Positions 18,943-27,251 of a DNA stretch of 64,000 nt are shown in pieces. The DNA lies in assembly GCA_902583345.1 (NCBI GenBank), contig CACHVT010000001.1:62001-126000 (forward strand), read 5' to 3'. Below the pieces are notes generated by a model. That model did no database searches. It was not told the origin of the DNA and saw only the letters and a list, made by a program, of their open reading frames with translations. The position numbers and the translations under genes are program-made. The stretch's first letter is position 1; every line of letters starts with the position of its first letter. Source of the stretch: an uncultured Pelagibacteraceae bacterium. GTDB taxonomy: Bacteria > Pseudomonadota > Alphaproteobacteria > Pelagibacterales > Pelagibacteraceae.

Positions 18943-19683
18943 TTATGACTTATATTCCATTATTTTTTTTAAGGCTAGATAATCTTCCTCAGTATCTATG
19001 CTTATAGGACTGGATTTAGCTAAAGCCACATTAATTTTTATACCATTATCTAATGCTCGCAACTGTTCCAATCCATATTTGATTTCACTTTTCGTTTGAT
19101 TTAGATTTACAAATCTTTCCAAAACACTTACTCTATAAATGTAAATTCCAATATGATGATAAATATTTTCTCTAATATTTGAAAAATTTTTTCTTGAAAA
19201 ATTTGATGCTATAGGAAAATTTTTATCAGAAAGTTTTTCTTTTAAGGAAACTTTTACAATATTTTTGTTTGATAATATTGATTTATTTTTAATTTCCGTT
19301 GCCAAGGTTCCAAAATCCGAGCCACTATTTATCATTAAATTATTTAAATTGATTATGTCTTTCACATCTATATTTGGTTCATCGCCTTGTAGATTAAGAA
19401 TGTAGTCAACATTCTTTATTTCAAGTTTTTTAAAACCCTCAAATATACGATCACTCCCTGATTTATGCTTATCGCTTGTTAAAACAGCTTCTCCGCCATT
19501 TTTTTTTACTTCTATCATAATTTCATTATCTTCTGTACAAACTATAACCTTTCCAATGTTCGTTCTTTTTGCTTTATTAAATACATGCGAAATAATTGGT
19601 AAGTCATTTATTCTTAAAAGTGGTTTTCCTGGTAATCTTGTAGCTGACATTCTAGATGGAATTAAAATAATTGTATTTGGCAT
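18943..19683 (-). CDS. kdsB: 3-deoxy-manno-octulosonate cytidylyltransferase
   Basis: KdsB activates Kdo as CMP-Kdo for the LPS inner core. The 246-residue protein begins with the nucleotide-binding IPSRMSATRLPGKPL motif. It contains LQGDEPNID near 99, where the aspartate binds metal, and YRVSVLERFV and ISIDTEEDY near the end. The first gene of a two-gene unit with pheA, it is divergent from the cytochrome c gene. Together with kdsD and lptBC in this window it shows that the cell makes Kdo-containing LPS. Confidence 0.95.
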   Translation of the reverse strand: MPNTIILIPSRMSATRLPGKPLLRINDLPIISHVFNKAKRTNIGKVIVCTEDNEIMIEVKKNGGEAVLTSDKHKSGSDRIFEGFKKLEIKNVDYILNLQGDEPNIDVKDIINLNNLMINSGSDFGTLATEIKNKSILSNKNIVKVSLKEKLSDKNFPIASNFSRKNFSNIRENIYHHIGIYIYRVSVLERFVNLNQTKSEIKYGLEQLRALDNGIKINVALAKSSPISIDTEEDYLALKKIMEYKS

Positions 19684-19708
19684 TATTGAATAATTTTTAA
19701 ATTAATTA

Positions 19709-19725
19709 TGCGTCTAACGGACGCA
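19709..19725. promoter_or_regulatory. small GC-rich inverted repeat between kdsB and cytochrome c genes
   Basis: TGCGTC (19709-19714) and GACGCA (19720-19725) form a perfect 6-bp inverted repeat around a five-base centre. It stands out as the only G/C-rich spot in a 109-base A/T spacer between divergent genes. It could be an operator or a short RNA hairpin. No regulator can be assigned. Confidence 0.3.
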
Positions 19726-19792
19726 AATTAACAGTTTAAAAAATAAGTAATTTTCAATTTATTATGTTATACGTCAAGTAATTATAATTAAA

Positions 19793-20326
19793 ATGGATTC
19801 ATTCGAAATAAATAAAATTATTACAGCAATTTTATTGGTAGTTTTACTGGTTTTTGGAGTAGGAAAAATATCAGACATAGTTTTTGAGGTAAAGAAACCT
19901 GATGTTGAAGGTTATAAAGTTGAAGTTAAAACTACTGATTTATTAAAAGCTAAAGCCAGCTCTGAAAGTCAAATAAATATTGCTACTTTGTTGGCCATGG
20001 GCGATATGGAGCATGGGAAAAAAGTTTTTAAAAAATGTGCTGCATGTCATAGCATTAAGCAAGGTGGTGGAAATAAAATTGGTCCTAAACTTTGGAATGT
20101 AATGTTTAGACCAGTAGGAGCAGTGACTGATTATAAATATTCAAAATCTTTATCAAATTATAAAAAGGAATGGAATTGGGAAGAAATGAATGGTTTTTTG
20201 ATCAAACCATCCACATGGATTAAAGGAAACAAGATGGGTTTTGCAGGACTCAAAAAAGAAAAAGATAGAGCTTCAGTCATTTTATATTTAAATCAAAACA
20301 GTGATAGCCCAAAAGCCTTACCTTAA
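19793..20326 (+). CDS. membrane-anchored cytochrome c (CycM/c552-like)
   Basis: The 177-residue protein has one N-terminal membrane span (about residues 9-25) that works as an uncleaved anchor. A class I cytochrome c domain follows, with the haem site C82-A-A-C85-H86 and a probable axial methionine in GNKMGF near 146. It likely carries electrons from the bc1 complex to cytochrome oxidase at the inner membrane, as CycM-type proteins do. It is divergent from kdsB, the usual alphaproteobacterial arrangement. Its stop overlaps the convergent argF stop by nine bases. Confidence 0.9.
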   Translation: MDSFEINKIITAILLVVLLVFGVGKISDIVFEVKKPDVEGYKVEVKTTDLLKAKASSESQINIATLLAMGDMEHGKKVFKKCAACHSIKQGGGNKIGPKLWNVMFRPVGAVTDYKYSKSLSNYKKEWNWEEMNGFLIKPSTWIKGNKMGFAGLKKEKDRASVILYLNQNSDSPKALP

Positions 20327-21247
20327 TTTTTCAAAACAATATAAAAGAATACTTTTTTGAACGTATATTCTATTTAGCGCTTGTTGAAAAACTTTACTTT
20401 GTTTCCCTAAAAATACGTCATTGGATACTTCAGAACCTCTTGGCAAACAGTGTAAAAAAATTGCATCTTTTTTTGCATAACTCATTACAATTGAATTTAC
20501 TTTATAATTTTTAAATTCTTTTAATTTTTTGTGCTTGTTCAATTTATCATTCATAGAAATAACCTTATCAGTAAAAATCACGTCACTTCCTTTTGCTGCA
20601 TCTTTACTATTATAAAATATTTTAATTTTTCCTTTATTTTTTTTTGCCCAATTTAATAGTTTCGTATAAGGTTTATATTTTTTGGGGCATCCAATATTTA
20701 ACTTAAATGAAAATTTTACTGAAGCTTCAATCAAACTATTGAGAACATTATTCGAGTCTCCAATCCAACAAATTTGCAAGTTTGAGATTGGTTTTTTTTT
20801 TATTTCTTCGATCGTGAAAACATCAGATAAAACTTGCGTTGGATGTGAGTTAGGAGATAATCCATTAATTAAGGGAATTGTCATATTTTTTTTTAAGATT
20901 TCCAACTTTCTTTCACTGTCTGTTCTAAGCATAAATGCATTTCCAAAAGTAGAAATAATTTTTGCAGTGTCGGCTAAACTTTCTCCTCCTTTGCTTAAAT
21001 GAAGTTCATCAGGGCGCAAAGTGAGAGCTCCACCATTAAGTTGTTTAATTGCGATATAAAAACTTAACCTTGTTCTTAAGCTAGATTTTTCGAACATTTG
21101 AATTAACAGTTTTCCTTTTAAGGGAGAGTCTTTATCAGATTCTAAAGTATTAAAATTTTTTCTTTTTATTTTTCTTTTTTTAGCATCTAAAATTATTTTT
21201 TTTAATTCTTTACTTGGAATATCTCTAATATTTATAAAATGTTTCAT
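20318..21247 (-). CDS. argF: ornithine carbamoyltransferase
   Basis: The enzyme makes citrulline from ornithine and carbamoyl phosphate. The 309-residue protein shows the carbamoyl-phosphate site as KSSLRTRLSF (leucine replaces the usual threonine of STRTR), the HPTQVLSD motif near 136, and the catalytic HCLPRG near 268. It lies five bases after argD and is probably co-transcribed. Apart from the STRTR variant, all key residues appear present. Confidence 0.95.
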   Translation of the reverse strand: MKHFINIRDIPSKELKKIILDAKKRKIKRKNFNTLESDKDSPLKGKLLIQMFEKSSLRTRLSFYIAIKQLNGGALTLRPDELHLSKGGESLADTAKIISTFGNAFMLRTDSERKLEILKKNMTIPLINGLSPNSHPTQVLSDVFTIEEIKKKPISNLQICWIGDSNNVLNSLIEASVKFSFKLNIGCPKKYKPYTKLLNWAKKNKGKIKIFYNSKDAAKGSDVIFTDKVISMNDKLNKHKKLKEFKNYKVNSIVMSYAKKDAIFLHCLPRGSEVSNDVFLGKQSKVFQQALNRIYVQKSILLYCFEKLR

Positions 21248-21252
21248 TAGAT

Positions 21253-22416
21253 TTAAAATTTTTTACAGACTTTTCTAATAATTTTCACTGCAATATTTAT
21301 TTCTACCCTTCGAACATTGAGAGGTGGAAGTATTCTAACTACATTTTCTGATGCCTTTATTGTTAGCAACTTATTAAGTTCTAGCATTTTAATAAATTTC
21401 TTTTGATCTTTAAATAATTGTAGTCCTATTAGTAAACCTTTGCCTCTTACCTCTTTTACTATTTTTGGAAAATCTTTTTGTATTTTTATCAGTTCAGAGA
21501 TAAAATACTTAGAGGATTTCTCAACATTTCTGAGAAAACCTTTTTTAAAAATTTGTTTCATCACCTCTAATCCAACCGCACATGCATTTGGGTTGCCCCC
21601 AAAAGTTGACCCGTGACTTCCAGGTATCATTGCACCGGCAACTTTTTTTGTCATTAAAACTGCCCCTATAGGGAAGCCTCCTCCTAATCCTTTCGCAATT
21701 GGGACAATATCAGGTTTTATTTTTGCATATTCAAAAGCAAAAAACTTCCCGGATCTTCCTACACCACATTGAACTTCATCTAAAATTAATAAGATTTTCT
21801 TTTTATTACAAATTTTTCGTAAATCTTTTAAACACCAATCAGGTATAACTTTAATACCTGATTCTCCCATTACTGTCTCAATCATTATTGCAGCTGTTTT
21901 TTTTGTAATAGCTTTTTTTAAACCTTTATGATCGCCAAAATTAAAATGATCAAACCCTGATATTTTAGGTCCAAACCCTTCAGTCATTTTTTTTGATCCA
22001 CTTGCGAAGATTGTAGCTAGAGTTCTTCCATGAAAGGAATTTTTTATACAAAGAATCCGGTTTTTTTGAGGTTTTCCAATTGAATAAAAATATCTTCTTG
22101 CTGCCTTTATTGCAGCCTCAGTTGCTTCAGCGCCACTATTTTGAAACATTACATAATCTGCAAAAGTTTTTTGTTTTAATATATTTGCCAGTTTTTCTCC
22201 TTCAGGAATAATAAATGCGTTTGAAACATGCCAAACTTTTTTTGCTTGATTATTCAATGCATTAATTAAATAAGGATTTGCATGACCTAAGGAATTTACC
22301 GCTATACCCTGTACGAAATCTAAATATTTTTTTCCACTTGTAGAATAAAGGAAGCTTCCTTTTCCTCTTTTAAAAGCAATTTTTCTTCTGTTATAATTTT
22401 TAGCTAAAGCACTCAT
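21253..22416 (-). CDS. argD: acetylornithine aminotransferase
   Basis: This PLP-dependent class III aminotransferase makes N-acetylornithine and can also serve as succinyldiaminopimelate aminotransferase, the step between dapD and dapE, both present here. The 387-residue protein shows SGAEATEAAIKAAR, the DEVQCGVGRSG motif and PIAKGLGGGFPIGA, with the lysine that binds PLP. It is followed by argF and preceded six bases upstream by an ABC-2 permease gene. Confidence 0.95.
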   Translation of the reverse strand: MSALAKNYNRRKIAFKRGKGSFLYSTSGKKYLDFVQGIAVNSLGHANPYLINALNNQAKKVWHVSNAFIIPEGEKLANILKQKTFADYVMFQNSGAEATEAAIKAARRYFYSIGKPQKNRILCIKNSFHGRTLATIFASGSKKMTEGFGPKISGFDHFNFGDHKGLKKAITKKTAAIMIETVMGESGIKVIPDWCLKDLRKICNKKKILLILDEVQCGVGRSGKFFAFEYAKIKPDIVPIAKGLGGGFPIGAVLMTKKVAGAMIPGSHGSTFGGNPNACAVGLEVMKQIFKKGFLRNVEKSSKYFISELIKIQKDFPKIVKEVRGKGLLIGLQLFKDQKKFIKMLELNKLLTIKASENVVRILPPLNVRRVEINIAVKIIRKVCKKF

Positions 22417-22422
22417 TATAAA

Positions 22423-23235
22423 TTATGATTTAATTTTATAACCTTTTTTAAATAGATAAAAAGCTAAATACCACATACAAATCGATAGAAAACTTAAATA
22501 AACTAGACCAAAAATAACTGATCCATCAGATTTTCCTAAAAACCCAAATCTAAAACCATCGATTATATAAAAAAAGGGATTCATTAAACTTATATTTTTA
22601 AAAAAAACTGGAAGCTTATCGATTGTAAAAAAAGTTCCGCTTAAAAAAGTTAGAGGAGTGACAATAAAATTAGTTATTGTGGCTGTATGGTCAAATTTTT
22701 CAGCCCAAAGACCTGTTATAAAGCCTAGGGAGCCAAGAATGAAACATCCTAAAAATCCAAAAACCAGTATATAAACAAAATTATAAAAGTTGAGATCTAC
22801 TACTACTGAAAAAACTAAAATCGAAATAATTGCAATAACAATACTTCTTGTTACAGCTGCCAAAATTATTGACAGCGTAACTTCTGAGGCTGATAAAGGC
22901 GCATAAAGCATGTCGACAATATTACCCTGCATTTTGCTTATCATTAATGAGCTAACTGAATGACTAAATGATTGACTTATTAAACTCATAATTATTAGGC
23001 CAGGGGCAAGAAATTCTATAAATGAAAATCCTAAAACCTCTCCTCTTTCATTGCCTAACGCTAAAGTTAAAACCGAAAGAAAAAGTAAACTTGAAACGAG
23101 TGGAGATAGCAATGTCTGAGCCCATACAACAAAGAACCTACTACATTCTTTGTAAAATAAATTAATAGCTCCTACCCAGTTAATTAAACCAAATCGTCTT
23201 ACTCCAACTTTATATTTATTTTGTAATTCAACCAT
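22423..23235 (-). CDS. ABC-2 type transporter permease
   Basis: The 270-residue integral membrane protein has about six predicted spans and the ABC-2 signature region (FVVTPLTFLSGTFFTIDKLP, near 190-210). It resembles YadH/NodJ-type permeases that export lipids or polysaccharides. No ATP-binding partner is encoded beside it, so the ATPase must lie elsewhere or be shared. It is placed six bases before argD, which probably reflects packing rather than function. Substrate unknown. Confidence 0.85.
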   Translation of the reverse strand: MVELQNKYKVGVRRFGLINWVGAINLFYKECSRFFVVWAQTLLSPLVSSLLFLSVLTLALGNERGEVLGFSFIEFLAPGLIIMSLISQSFSHSVSSLMISKMQGNIVDMLYAPLSASEVTLSIILAAVTRSIVIAIISILVFSVVVDLNFYNFVYILVFGFLGCFILGSLGFITGLWAEKFDHTATITNFIVTPLTFLSGTFFTIDKLPVFFKNISLMNPFFYIIDGFRFGFLGKSDGSVIFGLVYLSFLSICMWYLAFYLFKKGYKIKS

Positions 23236-23364
23236 AAGTGATAATTCATATAGTTTTTTTTCAAATTTTGTTAATAAAACAAAAATTTTACTTGTTTTTT
23301 TTGCTTTGTTATGAGTATCTCTATATAGTAGATTAATAATTTTAAAGCACTAAATGTAGTACTT

Positions 23365-23862
23365 ATGAGTTGGACAGAAGAAAAAGTTGCAAAACTAAAG
23401 GAGTTATGGGGCAAAGGAAATACCGCCAGCCAAATAGCAGAAATAATAGGCGGTATAAGTAGAAACGCGGTTATTGGTAAAGCTCATAGATTAAATTTAT
23501 CTGCAAAAATAAAAACCAGAACTGCTTCCACGGGTCATAAAAATTTAGATTCAAATGATCAAAAAAATATAATTAAAAAGAGGGGTAGAAGAAATAAATT
23601 TAGATCTCTTATCATTGAAAATGACTTTGAGCCAGAAAATCCAAAACAACTTGAAGAGTTGGATGAAAGTGTTTGCAAGTGGCCAATTGGTCATCCAAAC
23701 GAAGATTCGTTTTATTTCTGTGGCAGAAAATCGCTAAAGGATTTTTCTTATTGCAAACTTCATTTATTGTATGCTTTCCAACCAAAAGGTAAGAAAGAGG
23801 ACGCTGGAGATAAGGAAGAGGAAATACCTCAATTTATCGAAAAAAAAATAAAATCGGCCTGA
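23365..23862 (+). CDS. gcrA: GcrA-type cell cycle regulator
   Basis: GcrA is an alphaproteobacterial sigma70 cofactor that acts at methylated GANTC promoters. The 165-residue protein has the diagnostic start SWTEEKVAKLKELW and the helix-turn-helix SQIAEIIGGISRNAVIGKAHRL (about 17-40). The C-terminal cysteine region contains CKWPIGHP and FYFCGRKSL...YCKLH, which fits the sigma-interacting domain. It is a single-gene unit. Whether the cell has CcrM cannot be told from this window. Confidence 0.93.
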   Translation: MSWTEEKVAKLKELWGKGNTASQIAEIIGGISRNAVIGKAHRLNLSAKIKTRTASTGHKNLDSNDQKNIIKKRGRRNKFRSLIIENDFEPENPKQLEELDESVCKWPIGHPNEDSFYFCGRKSLKDFSYCKLHLLYAFQPKGKKEDAGDKEEEIPQFIEKKIKSA

Positions 23863-23871
23863 ATTAAATAA

Positions 23872-24021
23872 TCATTTTTTATTTACTTTGTTTTTTGAAT
23901 TATCTCGAAATTTTTTATTTTCATTTTTAGCAATCAAACCTCTTTTAATAGCTTTTGTTGCTAAAAAAATAACAAAACAAAGAATTAGAACTACTAAGAA
24001 ATAAATAAAGTAAGAAATCAT
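23872..24021 (-). CDS. 49-residue single-span membrane protein, unknown
   Basis: A short frame with ATG at 24019-24021 and TGA at 23872-23874 encodes a hydrophobic span (about residues 4-21) followed by a Lys/Arg/Asn-rich tail. The reading frame fills the gap between gcrA and the NDUFA9-like gene, and the hydrophobic-then-basic layout is that of a small inner-membrane protein with a cytoplasmic tail. I recognise no family. Its stop lies nine bases from the gcrA stop. Confidence 0.6.
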   Translation of the reverse strand: MISYFIYFLVVLILCFVIFLATKAIKRGLIAKNENKKFRDNSKNKVNKK

Positions 24022-24067
24022 TAAAATATTCAGTATTTTAGATTATTTCATTATTAATATCAAAAAA

Positions 24068-25012
24068 TTATTTTTTTCTTGAAAATTCTCCGCCTTTTTT
24101 CCACATATAACAATACTTTTCTACTTCCTCATTAAAATACTTTAAGTTTTTAAAACCTATATCTAAATTAGTTTTATATTTTCCTGACTGAATATTATCG
24201 TACTTAAGAAGCCTAATTTGATCCAAAGTTATCAGAGGAGATGGAAAAAATTGGAAAAAAATTGCTGACAACTTTGCAATTGATATTGGCATAGGAATTA
24301 ATAGTCTTTTTTTATCGATTAGTTTAAGTAATCTTTGCAAAATTTCTTTAAAGGAAATAACTTCAGGCCCAATACATTCTAATGTCAAAGAATTAATATT
24401 TTTGGAAATTGCATAATAGATAATTTCAGCTAAATCAGAGCAATGTATAGGTGAAAATTTTGTACTACCATTATAATATAGAGGGAAAAAGGGAAGTAAA
24501 CTTAACAAGCTCATAAAGTTTGTTGTGAAATTATCATCAACAGAATAAACTATTGATGGTCGAAAAATTACAGCTTTGGGAAAGTTTTTTTTAATATTTT
24601 TTTCTCCATTTAGCTTACTATTTGCATAATTAGAATCGATCGAATTTTCAATTCCTAGAGAAGACAAATGAATAAACTGTTTAATACTATGTTCATTGGA
24701 TATTTTGGATATTAAATATGGAAATTTAGAATGAATATTCTCAAAATTATTTATTTTGTTTTTTTCATATAAAATTCCAATTAAATTAATACAAATATCT
24801 GTATTGCTTATTAAAGTTCTTATTTTTTCTTCATCAAATATGCTCGCTTCAACTATATTTAAATATCCAGCGTTTGCTTGAGTTTTCAGTATATAGCCTT
24901 TTTGATGGGAATTTCTTGTTACGGCAGTCACAGTGTAATTATTTTTAGTTAACTTTCTAACTAAATGTCGACCTATTTGCCCGCTCGCGCCAAACATTAA
25001 TACTTTTTTCAT
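24068..25012 (-). CDS. NDUFA9-like NAD(P)-binding epimerase/reductase
   Basis: The 314-residue protein is an atypical short-chain dehydrogenase with the N-terminal Rossmann motif GASGQIGRHLVRKL and no clear catalytic YxxxK. This pattern fits the NDUFA9/complex I accessory subunit family of alphaproteobacteria. The family is thought to bind NADPH and support complex I assembly, but enzymatic function is unproven. I chose the ATG at 25012 over an in-frame TTG four codons upstream. The gene is divergent from rnd. Confidence 0.85.
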   Translation of the reverse strand: MKKVLMFGASGQIGRHLVRKLTKNNYTVTAVTRNSHQKGYILKTQANAGYLNIVEASIFDEEKIRTLISNTDICINLIGILYEKNKINNFENIHSKFPYLISKISNEHSIKQFIHLSSLGIENSIDSNYANSKLNGEKNIKKNFPKAVIFRPSIVYSVDDNFTTNFMSLLSLLPFFPLYYNGSTKFSPIHCSDLAEIIYYAISKNINSLTLECIGPEVISFKEILQRLLKLIDKKRLLIPMPISIAKLSAIFFQFFPSPLITLDQIRLLKYDNIQSGKYKTNLDIGFKNLKYFNEEVEKYCYMWKKGGEFSRKK

Positions 25013-25066
25013 AATATTTACCAAAAAATAGACATTTTTGTTTTGTCTTTATATATATAAATAAAA

Positions 25067-25684
25067 ATGAATAACATCAAAATATTTGAAAATGATTTAC
25101 CCTCCGACATCGATTTAACCAAGGAGAAAATTATAGGTCTTGATAATGAGGCTCTTGGTTTAGTTCTTGGTAGAGATCCTCTAACTTTAGTACAATTGGG
25201 CCTTCAGTCAAAACAATTTTTTTTAATAAAACTTAATAGAGAAACTTATAAAGCTCCAAACTTAATAAAAATACTTAATAGCCCAACAACACAGTTTGTG
25301 ATGCACTACGCCAGGCAGGATTTGTTGTGGTTAAAATATCATTTAAATGTTCAGCCAAAAAATATTTTTTGTACTAAAGTAGCTTCAAAGATAGCACGTA
25401 CAGCAAGTTCCTCTCATGGATATAAAGATTTAGTTAAAGAGTTGTGTGGTAAAGATATATCAAAAAAAGAACAACAAAGCGATTGGGGTAATCCAAATTT
25501 ATCAGCAAAACAGATTAGTTACGCAGCCCAAGATACAGAATACTTGTTTGAAATTAAAGATAAATTAATAAAAATGCTTATCAGAGAAAAAAGAATTGAT
25601 CTATTTGAAAAATGTATGAAAGTGATACCTATATTAGTAGATATGGAAATTTCTGGATATAAGCTTGATACATTTGAACATTAG
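25067..25684 (+). CDS. rnd: ribonuclease D, short form
   Basis: This 3'-5' exoribonuclease trims tRNA precursors. The 205-residue protein contains the DEDD exonuclease core: DNE near 27-29, HYARQD near 83 and YAAQD near 163. It lacks the HRDC domains of E. coli RNase D, as is normal for the short alphaproteobacterial type. It heads a plus-strand run and lies eight bases before kdsD. Confidence 0.93.
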   Translation: MNNIKIFENDLPSDIDLTKEKIIGLDNEALGLVLGRDPLTLVQLGLQSKQFFLIKLNRETYKAPNLIKILNSPTTQFVMHYARQDLLWLKYHLNVQPKNIFCTKVASKIARTASSSHGYKDLVKELCGKDISKKEQQSDWGNPNLSAKQISYAAQDTEYLFEIKDKLIKMLIREKRIDLFEKCMKVIPILVDMEISGYKLDTFEH

Positions 25685-25692
25685 GTAATTTA

Positions 25693-26466
25693 ATGAAGAA
25701 TAGTAATTTAAAGAAAATTGCAAAAGATGTTTTGGATCTTGAAATACAAGCTTTAAAAAAATTAAAAAAATATATTAACAACTCGTTTGATAAAGCTGTA
25801 AATGCAATAGTAAAATGCCAGTCAAAAATTATCCTTTGTGGAGTAGGAAAAAGTTTTTTAATAGCATCAAAAATTTCTGCAACATTATCATCAGTGGGAT
25901 GTCCGTCCTTTTCATTGTCCGCTAGTGATTGTGCGCATGGTGATCTAGGAAGTATATCAAAAAAGGATATTCTTATCTTGATAAGTAATTCTGGCGAAAC
26001 CCAAGAATTAAAACCGGTTATTCAATATGCAAATAGAAACAAAATTACACTTATAGGAATCGTATCCAAGAAAAACTCTATCTTATATAAAGCTGCAGAT
26101 ATTAAAGTTTTTATTCCAGAGGTTAAGGAAGCTGGGCTGGGAATAGTTCCAACAAGTAGTACTACAGAGTCACTTGCACTAGGAGACTGTCTTGCGATAG
26201 CAGCTTTAAAAAAAAAAGGATTTAATAGAAAAAACTTCAAGGTCCTACATCCAAAAGGTTCATTAGGAGCTCAACTTAAAACTGTAGAGGATCTTATGAT
26301 AACAAAAAAAGGAATTCCCTTTATAAATGAAAACTCAGATATGAAAAATGCTTTAAACGTAATGACTAAAAAAAAACTTGGAGTACTAATTGCAATAAAT
26401 AAAAAAAAATTTACTACTGGAATCATTACAGACGGTCAAATAAGAAGATCAAGTCAAAAAAAGTAA
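25693..26466 (+). CDS. kdsD: arabinose-5-phosphate isomerase, SIS + first CBS domain (frameshifted kdsD, part 1)
   Basis: KdsD (KpsF family) makes arabinose 5-phosphate, the Kdo precursor. This 257-residue frame has the SIS domain (about 35-175, with CGVGKSFLIA, SNSGET and the PTSSTTESLALGD loop) and only the first CBS domain, ending at GIITDGQIRR. Family members have about 320 residues and two CBS domains. The second lies downstream in another frame (26498-26665). Removing one base from the A7 run at 26456-26462 joins them into a 323-residue protein of normal length. The catalytic domain is intact. Confidence 0.93.
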   Translation: MKNSNLKKIAKDVLDLEIQALKKLKKYINNSFDKAVNAIVKCQSKIILCGVGKSFLIASKISATLSSVGCPSFSLSASDCAHGDLGSISKKDILILISNSGETQELKPVIQYANRNKITLIGIVSKKNSILYKAADIKVFIPEVKEAGLGIVPTSSTTESLALGDCLAIAALKKKGFNRKNFKVLHPKGSLGAQLKTVEDLMITKKGIPFINENSDMKNALNVMTKKKLGVLIAINKKKFTTGIITDGQIRRSSQKK

Positions 26467-26497
26467 TAACCTAAAAAAACTCCTTGTAAGGAACATC

Positions 26498-26665
26498 ATG
26501 ACAAGAAGTCCTATAAGCATTGACAAAGATACACTTGCATCTAAAAGTTTATCTATAATGTCTGATAAAAAAATAACTAGCCTTTGTGTTCACAAAAATG
26601 AAAAAAAAAAAGTAACTATTGGATTATTACATCTTCATGCTTTGTTAAAAGCAAATATACAGTAA
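26498..26665 (+). pseudogene. kdsD: second CBS domain of kdsD (frameshifted part 2)
   Basis: This 55-residue frame begins with MTRSPISIDKDTLASKS and continues with the second half of a CBS pair. In-frame codons upstream (NNLKKLLVRN) complete the usual linker after DGQIRR, so it is the lost 3' part of kdsD. An ATG at 26498 is preceded by AAGGA at a plausible distance, so separate translation as a free CBS domain is possible. The lptC ATG follows directly after its TAA. It may also be a homopolymer assembly error. Confidence 0.75.
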
Positions 26666-27250
26666 ATGAACAAAAAAACTGCAGTACAATTATTGTTATC
26701 ATCGTTTATTATTGTGATTTTTTTAATACTTTTTTTTAAATACTTTAATAAACAATCAGAACCAAAAAATGAAATTATTTTAAAAAAAGAAGTCACAGAG
26801 AATTTGAATCCAAAATCAAATATAATTAAAGATATCAAATATTTATCAAAGGATGATTCTGGAAATATTTATAAGATTATGGCTGAGTATGGCGAAATTA
26901 AAGATCAAAATTCTGATTTAATATTTCTTAAAAATGTAAAAGCTGAAATAATTATTTTTGATTCTGATGATATTTATATTCAATCTGATTTTGCAAAATA
27001 TAATAGTAAAAATTATGATACAAATTTTTACGAAAATACAAAAATTAGTTATGCTACACATAAAATTAATTGTGAAAACCTGGACCTTTTATTTAATAAA
27101 AATATAGCAATACTTCATGAAAATATAGTTTTTAAAAATTTACAGTCTAGACTTTTAGCTGATAGATTGGAAATTGACTTAATTACAAAAAACTCTACAC
27201 TTTCAATGAAAGATGAAAAAGAAAAAATAAAGATAGTCTATACTAAATAA
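26666..27250 (+). CDS. lptC: LPS export protein LptC
   Basis: LptC anchors the periplasmic LPS bridge to the LptBFG transporter. The 194-residue protein has one N-terminal membrane span (about 8-25) and a beta-rich periplasmic region with repeated short strands (for example the IKDIKYLSKDDSGNIYKI segment), as in the LptC/OstA fold. It starts directly after the kdsD remnant and ends one base before lptB. The usual alphaproteobacterial order has lptA between lptC and lptB. That gene is absent here. Confidence 0.85.
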   Translation: MNKKTAVQLLLSSFIIVIFLILFFKYFNKQSEPKNEIILKKEVTENLNPKSNIIKDIKYLSKDDSGNIYKIMAEYGEIKDQNSDLIFLKNVKAEIIIFDSDDIYIQSDFAKYNSKNYDTNFYENTKISYATHKINCENLDLLFNKNIAILHENIVFKNLQSRLLADRLEIDLITKNSTLSMKDEKEKIKIVYTK

Positions 27251-27251
27251 A

